Source: CALXCT01 sp964422185 (GTDB taxonomy: Bacteria; Bacillota; Clostridia; Oscillospirales; Oscillospiraceae). From it: a stretch of DNA of 26,354 nt. The DNA lies in NCBI GenBank assembly GCA_964422185.1, contig CAYRAG010000023.1, positions 1 to 26,354 of the forward strand, read 5' to 3'. Below the pieces are notes generated by a model. The model saw nothing but the letters and a program-made list of their open reading frames with translations, was not told where the DNA came from and did no database searches. This document shows, piece by piece, positions 22,395-26,354 of the stretch. The position numbers and the translations under genes were made by a program. Each line of letters opens with the position of its first letter. The stretch's first letter is position 1.

Positions 22395-22436
22395 GAGATT
22401 CCCGGCTAAAACCCGGGATTTTTGAACGACGGAGCC

Positions 22437-22536
22437 NNNNNNNNNNNNNNNNNNNNNNNNNNNNNNNNNNNNNNNNNNNNNNNNNNNNNNNNNNNNNNNN
22501 NNNNNNNNNNNNNNNNNNNNNNNNNNNNNNNNNNNN
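22437..22536. other. Assembly gap (100 N)
   Basis: Exactly 100 N, inside the Crp/Fnr regulator gene. The C-terminal DNA-binding domain of that protein is therefore unseen, and the true gap length is unknown. Confidence 0.98.
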
Positions 22537-22976
22537 CGGAGAAACGCCATGTCGTCCACATGGGAGGAGAGCATCCGCACGGTGCCGGCCAGGTATTTCA
22601 TCATGGCCATGGCCAGCTCCGGCCGCTCCCGGAACACCCGCTCCGCCTGATCCCGATCCACGGCAATCACCTGGCAGGGCGTGAGCGCCGTGGCGGAGGA
22701 GACTCTGGGCTGCTCATCGAAGAACGAGGCCTCCCCGAAGATGTCCCCCGTGTGGTAGATCTTGAGGATCTGCTCGCCGCCGTCCCTGGAGCTCAGGAAA
22801 GTCTTCACGCTCCCCTGCCGGATGTAGTAGAAGTGCGTCGCCGGGGAGCCCTGGAGATAGATCATCCGGCCCGGCTCCACGCGCTGCGGCTGCCGGCCCG
22901 CGGCGAACGGCGCCCAGACCTCCCGGGGCAGCCCCAGCTCGCGCCAGCGGAAGTACTCGTACGGATTCTGCGCCAC
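22537..22976 (-). CDS. Crp/Fnr-family regulator (C-terminal HTH domain lost in gap)
   Basis: About 146 residues are visible. They form the cyclic-nucleotide-binding-like beta-roll (RMIYLQGSPATHFYYIRQGS, GGEQILKIYHTGDIFGEASFF, RVSSATALTPCQVIAVDRD) and the start of the dimerisation helix (MMKYLAGTVRMLSSHVDDMA). The GTG start at 22976 is supported by GAGGGGAGGGG 8 bases upstream. Only one Cys is present, so it is not an Fe-S oxygen sensor like Fnr. The family activates or represses target promoters in response to a small ligand. It is divergent from leuCDB, with a perfect TGTAA-N6-TTACA dyad in the shared region, so it may regulate leuCDB and itself. Sequence after the gap in the same frame is upstream DNA of the aminotransferase and should not be joined to it. 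Confidence 0.88.
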
Positions 22977-23015
22977 GGTGCGGCCCCTCCCCTCTTTTTC
23001 CGGAATCCGCCGTAG

Positions 23016-23044
23016 ATTGTAACATAGTTTACATTCTTTTTCCA
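23016..23044 (-). promoter_or_regulatory. Promoter of the Crp/Fnr regulator
   Basis: On the minus strand a -35 of TGGAAA (23039-23044), a 17-base spacer and a -10 of TACAAT (23016-23021) precede the GTG start by about 40 bases. The operator dyad at 23018-23033 overlaps the -10, which would allow autorepression. Confidence 0.5.
23018..23033. promoter_or_regulatory. Crp/Fnr-type operator dyad between regulator and leuC
   Basis: TGTAA-CATAGT-TTACA is a perfect inverted repeat with the 5-6-5 spacing used by Crp/Fnr proteins. Its centre is 41.5 bases upstream of the start predicted from the leuC-side -10 at 23055-23060. Confidence 0.65.
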
Positions 23045-23054
23045 CCCCATCCGG

Positions 23055-23060
23055 GATAAT
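23055..23060 (+). promoter_or_regulatory. Candidate -10 of the leuCDB promoter
   Basis: GATAAT lies 38 bases before the leuC start. No -35 of consensus quality is found at 16-18 bases; the TTACA half of the dyad is too far away for one. This is the arrangement expected for a class II activated promoter. Confidence 0.4.
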
Positions 23061-23098
23061 AGACGGCGTCATATCCAATTTTTCAGGAGGGATTATCT

Positions 23099-24355
23099 AT
23101 GGGAATGACCACAACCCAGAAGATCCTGGCCCGGTGCGCCGGCCTGAAGCAGGTGGAGGCCGGCCAGCTCATTGAGGGCAGGCTGGATCTGGTTCTGGGC
23201 AACGACATCACCACACCGGTCGCCATCACCGAGTTCAACAGGGCCGGTCTGACCTCGGTCTTCGACCGGGACAAAATCGCCATCGTACTGGATCACTCCA
23301 CGCCGTGCAAGGACATCAAGTCCGCCCGGCTGTGCGCCGAGTGCCGGGAGTTTGCCCGCAGATTTGACATCACCCACTTCTACGATGTGGGCCAGATGGG
23401 CATCGAGCACGCCCTGATCCCGGAGAAGGGCCTGGCGGCGCCCGGAGAGGTCATCATCGGAGCGGACTCCCACACCTGCACCTACGGCGCCCTGGGCGCG
23501 TTCTCCACCGGCGTCGGCTCCACGGACATGGCCGCGGGCATGGCCACCGGGCTGGCCTGGTTCAAGGTGCCCTCCGCCATCCGGGTGACATTGAAGGGAA
23601 AGCTCCAGAACTGCGTCAGCGGCAAGGATGTCATCCTCCATCTCATCGGCGAGATCGGCGTGGACGGCGCACTGTACCAGTCTCTGGAATTTGACGGCGA
23701 GGGCGTGGCGGAGCTGGACATGGACGACCGGTTCACCATCTGCAACATGGCCATTGAGGCCGGCGCCAAGAACGGCATCTTCCCCGTGGACAAGCGAACC
23801 GAAGAATATCTGAGCGGCCGGGTTACCCGCCCGTGGCAGGCGTTCTCCGCCGATCCGGACGCGAAGTACGAGCGGGAGGTCGTCATCGACCTGGATACCC
23901 TGGAGCCCACCGTCTCCTTCCCCCACCTGCCCTCCAACACCAAGACCGTGGGAGAGGCCGCCGGCACCCCCATCCAGCAGGTGGTCATCGGGTCGTGCAC
24001 CAACGGCCGCATCAAGGATCTGCGGGAGGCGGCCGCCATTCTGAAGGGGAAGAAAGTCGCGCCCGGCGTGCGCTGCATTGTCATCCCCGCCACCCAGTCC
24101 GTCATGCTCCAGGCCATGGAGGAGGGTCTCATCCAGACTTTCATCGAGGCCGGCGCGGCGGTCTCCACCCCCACCTGCGGCCCCTGCCTGGGCGGCCACA
24201 TGGGCGTCCTGTCCGATAATGAGTGGGCCATCGCCACGACGAACCGCAACTTCGTCGGCCGCATGGGGCCCGCCAACTCCATGATCGTCCTGGCCAACCC
24301 GGCCGTCGCGGCCGCCTCCGCCATCGCGGGGTGCATCGCGGATCCCAGGGCCTGA
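23099..24355 (+). CDS. leuC: 3-isopropylmalate dehydratase, large subunit
   Basis: The 418-residue aconitase-superfamily protein carries the three [4Fe-4S] ligands as Cys in VIGSCTNGRIKDL and the two in TPTCGPCLGGHMG. It also shows the LDHSTP and GADSHTCTYGALGAFSTGVGS segments. With LeuD it isomerises 2-isopropylmalate to 3-isopropylmalate in leucine synthesis. The length fits the shorter LeuC/HacA-like type found in clostridia and archaea rather than the ~465-residue enterobacterial form, so homoaconitase-like activity cannot be excluded. ATG 23099 follows CAGGAGGGATTATCT. It is first in a leuCDB run; leuA is not in the window. Confidence 0.96.
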   Translation: MGMTTTQKILARCAGLKQVEAGQLIEGRLDLVLGNDITTPVAITEFNRAGLTSVFDRDKIAIVLDHSTPCKDIKSARLCAECREFARRFDITHFYDVGQMGIEHALIPEKGLAAPGEVIIGADSHTCTYGALGAFSTGVGSTDMAAGMATGLAWFKVPSAIRVTLKGKLQNCVSGKDVILHLIGEIGVDGALYQSLEFDGEGVAELDMDDRFTICNMAIEAGAKNGIFPVDKRTEEYLSGRVTRPWQAFSADPDAKYEREVVIDLDTLEPTVSFPHLPSNTKTVGEAAGTPIQQVVIGSCTNGRIKDLREAAAILKGKKVAPGVRCIVIPATQSVMLQAMEEGLIQTFIEAGAAVSTPTCGPCLGGHMGVLSDNEWAIATTNRNFVGRMGPANSMIVLANPAVAAASAIAGCIADPRA

Positions 24356-24401
24356 GCCCCGGCGCGACGCGGAAACTCACACAGAGAAAGGAGACCTCAC
24401 C

Positions 24402-24887
24402 TTGAAGGTTTACAAATACGGTGACAATGTGGACACCGATGTCATCATCCCGGCCCGCTACCTCAACGCCCCAGACGAGAAGTCCCTGGCCTCCCACTGC
24501 ATGGAGGATCTGGACAGCGGCTTCGCCGCCTCCGTGGAGCCCGGAGACATCATCGTGGCCGGCAGCAACTTCGGCTGCGGCTCCTCCCGGGAGCATGCGC
24601 CCCTGGCCATCAAGGCCTGCGGAGTGAAATGCGTCATCGCCAGGAGCTTCGCCCGCATCTTCTACCGCAACGCCATCAACATCGGCTTCCCCATCATGGA
24701 GTGCCCGGAGGCGGTGGACGGCATCTCCGCCGGGGACACCCTGTCCGTGGACTTCGCCGCCGGCACCATCACGGACGAGACCACCGGGAAGACCTATCAG
24801 GCCGCGCCGTTTCCCGAGTTTGTCAACGGCATCATCGAGCACGGCGGCCTGCTCAACTCCCTGAAGGCCCGGGGCGTGGCGAAGTAG
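24402..24887 (+). CDS. leuD: 3-isopropylmalate dehydratase, small subunit
   Basis: The 161-residue protein is the swivelling domain partner of LeuC. The key motifs are the N-terminal YGDNVDTDVIIPARYLN and the substrate-loop GSNFGCGSSREHAP. The start is TTG 24402 behind AAAGGAGACCTCACC. The length is normal for the short clostridial/archaeal type. It follows leuC by 46 bases and precedes leuB by 37, in one operon. Confidence 0.96.
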   Translation: MKVYKYGDNVDTDVIIPARYLNAPDEKSLASHCMEDLDSGFAASVEPGDIIVAGSNFGCGSSREHAPLAIKACGVKCVIARSFARIFYRNAINIGFPIMECPEAVDGISAGDTLSVDFAAGTITDETTGKTYQAAPFPEFVNGIIEHGGLLNSLKARGVAK

Positions 24888-24924
24888 ACAGACGCCGCCG
24901 TGCGGCGGAGAAAGGAAGCAGAGT

Positions 24925-26001
24925 ATGAATTATCGGATTGCGCTGATCCGGGGCGACGGCATCGGCCCCGAGATTGTCAACGAGACGGTGGAGGTCATCC
25001 GCAAGACCGGGGAGAAATTCGGCCACACTTTCGAGTTTGTGGATGTCCTCATGGGCGGATGCGCCACGGACGCCGTGGGGAAATCCTACCCGGACGGCAC
25101 CGCGGAGACCTGCAAAAGCTGCGACGCCGTCCTGCTGGGCGCCGTGGGCGGCCCGAAATGGGGCAGCGACAAACCCGCTGAGCAGCGCCCTGAGACCGCG
25201 CTGCTGGCCATCCGCAAGGATCTGGGCCTGTACGCCAACCTCCGCCCCGCCGCCCTGCGTCCCGCACTGGCGGACGCCTGTCCTCTGAGGAGAGAGACGG
25301 CGGAGAAAGGCATCGACCTTCTGATGATGCGGGAGCTCACCGGCGGGATCTATTTCGGCAAGAGGGATAAGTACCAGACGGAGGATCGGGGCGTGGAGGC
25401 CACGGATCTGATGGCCTACTCCGAGATGGAGATCGAGCGCATCGGCCGCCGTGCGTTTGAGATGGCCCGCCTGCGCCGGAAGAAAGTGTCCAGCGTGGAC
25501 AAGGCCAATGTGCTGGAGACCAGCCGCCTGTGGCGCGCCACCATGCACCGTCTGGCGGCGGAGTACCCGGATGTGGAATATGAGGATGTGCTGGTGGACA
25601 ACTGCGCCATGCAGCTGGTGCGGGATCCCGGCCAGTTTGATGTCATTGTGACGGAGAACATGTTCGGGGACATCCTGTCCGACGAGGCGTCCATGGTGAC
25701 GGGATCCATCGGCCTGCTGCCGTCCGCGTCCATGGGAGACACCGCGCCCGCGCTGTACGAGCCCATCCACGGCTCCGCGCCGGACATCGCGGGGAAAGAC
25801 ATGGCCAACCCCATCGCCACCATCCTCTCCGCGGCCATGATGTTCCGCTACTCGTTCCACCTGGCGGCGGAGGCGGACGCCATTGAGGCGGCGGTGGATC
25901 AGGCGCTGGCGGACGGATACCGGACCGCGGACATCGCCAAGCCCGGCGAGAGCGTTATCGGCTGCCGGAAGATGGGCCAGGTTATCCGGGACAAACTCTG
26001 A
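24925..26001 (+). CDS. leuB: 3-isopropylmalate dehydrogenase
   Basis: The 358-residue NAD-dependent decarboxylating dehydrogenase starts MNYRIALIRGDGIGPEI. It has the cofactor and substrate motifs LLGAVGGPKW, the Arg-rich LYANLRPA and MRELTGGIYFG loops, DKANVLETSRLWR with the catalytic Lys, and the signature ENMFGDILSDEASM with GSIGLLPSAS. It oxidises 3-isopropylmalate to 2-oxoisocaproate, the last step before transamination to leucine. GGAGAAAGGAAGCAGAGT precedes ATG 24925. It is the last gene of the leuCDB run; no clear terminator follows within the window. Confidence 0.97.
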   Translation: MNYRIALIRGDGIGPEIVNETVEVIRKTGEKFGHTFEFVDVLMGGCATDAVGKSYPDGTAETCKSCDAVLLGAVGGPKWGSDKPAEQRPETALLAIRKDLGLYANLRPAALRPALADACPLRRETAEKGIDLLMMRELTGGIYFGKRDKYQTEDRGVEATDLMAYSEMEIERIGRRAFEMARLRRKKVSSVDKANVLETSRLWRATMHRLAAEYPDVEYEDVLVDNCAMQLVRDPGQFDVIVTENMFGDILSDEASMVTGSIGLLPSASMGDTAPALYEPIHGSAPDIAGKDMANPIATILSAAMMFRYSFHLAAEADAIEAAVDQALADGYRTADIAKPGESVIGCRKMGQVIRDKL

Positions 26002-26312
26002 GCGTAGGCGTCTAATCTGACGGAGTCCTGCGCCGGTTCTTCTCCTGTGAAAAAACAGTATCACGGAGCCCGGCAGATTCCTTTTTTCTGGAACCTCAGG
26101 CTGGCGGGAATTCCGGGAACGATGACAGGAGGTTTACGGAAAGCGCGGAATGACTTCCACCGCGTCTGCCCCGTATCCCCTGTGTCAGGTCTTACTGACA
26201 TACGCAGCGGCATGGATCGTCTGGCCGGCCCTGCCCGGACGAAGTTCAATCCCGTTCCTCTTTCCGCGGTCGCCGCAGGAGCAGGACGCTGTACTGTGGA
26301 TTGGACGCCTGC
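26002..26312. other. Intergenic stretch after leuB
   Basis: About 310 bases without a gene I can support. A 62-codon minus-strand frame and a plus-strand frame opening at ATG 26211 both lack ribosome sites and recognisable sequence. No obvious leuB terminator is present. Confidence 0.45.
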
Positions 26313-26313
26313 G

Positions 26314-26352
26314 AAAAAACCGGAGAGCCGCGTGGAAGCAGCCCTCCGGTTT
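26314..26352 (-). terminator. Intrinsic terminator of a minus-strand gene beyond the right edge
   Basis: AAACCGGAG (26317-26325) and CTCCGGTTT (26344-26352) form a 9-bp stem. On the minus strand the stem is followed by a T-run (GGTTTTTTCGC), so it should end a gene entering from the right. Confidence 0.75.
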
Positions 26353-26354
26353 CT

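Noticed and set aside
22311..22436. Continuation of the Crp/Fnr gene after the gap in the same frame
   Set aside because: This stretch is the promoter and ribosome site of the aminotransferase gene. The frame is open only by chance and because the N run has the placeholder length.
22537..22976. Oxygen-sensing Fnr protein
   Set aside because: Only one cysteine is visible in the sensory domain, so no [4Fe-4S] site can form; the call stays at Crp/Fnr family.
23034..23098. T-box leader upstream of leuC
   Set aside because: Only about 65 bases separate the dyad from the start codon, and neither a terminator nor a T-box motif is present.
26211..26354. Plus-strand frame opening at ATG 26211 and running off the edge
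   Set aside because: There is no ribosome site, and it runs straight through the terminator hairpin at 26314-26352.
1..26354. CRISPR arrays, tRNA or rRNA genes
   Set aside because: I saw no regularly spaced direct repeats and no cloverleaf or rRNA-like conserved blocks on either strand.

Overview
The window is about 26 kb of GC-rich bacterial DNA with Gram-positive style signals: strong AGGAGG ribosome sites, frequent TTG/GTG starts, compact intrinsic terminators, and gene types usual in anaerobic Bacillota. A Clostridia-type anaerobe is the likeliest source, but the genus cannot be read from the sequence. Three runs of exactly 100 N (3924-4023, 20943-21042, 22437-22536) are scaffold joins. 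Two abut mobile or repeat-like genes and one cuts a regulator.

Layout. 1-533 (minus) is a RelB/DinJ-like antitoxin and the start of a PIN-domain toxin. 603-1016 (plus) is an orphan C-terminal toxin-like module. 1590-3923 is transposon debris: a truncated transposase interrupted by, or abutting, an IS1634-like element. 4107-7656 (plus) is housekeeping: an AIM24-family protein, RadA and a Xer-type recombinase behind a structured leader. 7748-9992 (minus) holds a glutamine-amidotransferase-like hydrolase and PurB. 10213-18786 (minus) is the main feature, a nine-gene operon-like run, with a LysR regulator upstream (18976-19878). 20220-20942 is a broken HTH, transposase-like gene. 21118-22314 (minus) is a class I aminotransferase. 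22537-22976 (minus) is a Crp/Fnr regulator cut by a gap, divergent from leuCDB (23099-26001, plus).

The central locus reads, in transcription order: metal-dependent amidohydrolase, amino-acid-type ABC importer (binding lipoprotein, permease, ATPase), NifD-like, NifK-like, a 50-residue YezD/DUF2292 protein, NifB-like radical SAM protein and NifH-like reductase. A promoter-like site and leader hairpin precede it and a good intrinsic terminator closes it. NifH keeps its P-loop and both [4Fe-4S] cysteines, NifB keeps its radical SAM and C-terminal cysteines, and NifD/K keep all six P-cluster-type cysteines. The NifD-like protein has lost the residues that define N2 reduction: positions matching alpha-Gln191, alpha-His195 and the cofactor ligand alpha-His442 are Cys, Phe and Met. 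No NifE, NifN or NifV is present. This is therefore a nitrogenase-like reductase with another substrate. The nearest described parallel is methylthio-alkane reductase (MarBHDK). The importer, hydrolase, YezD protein and LysR gene suggest, as inference, salvage of an imported amino-acid-like, probably sulfur-containing, compound by reductive cleavage.
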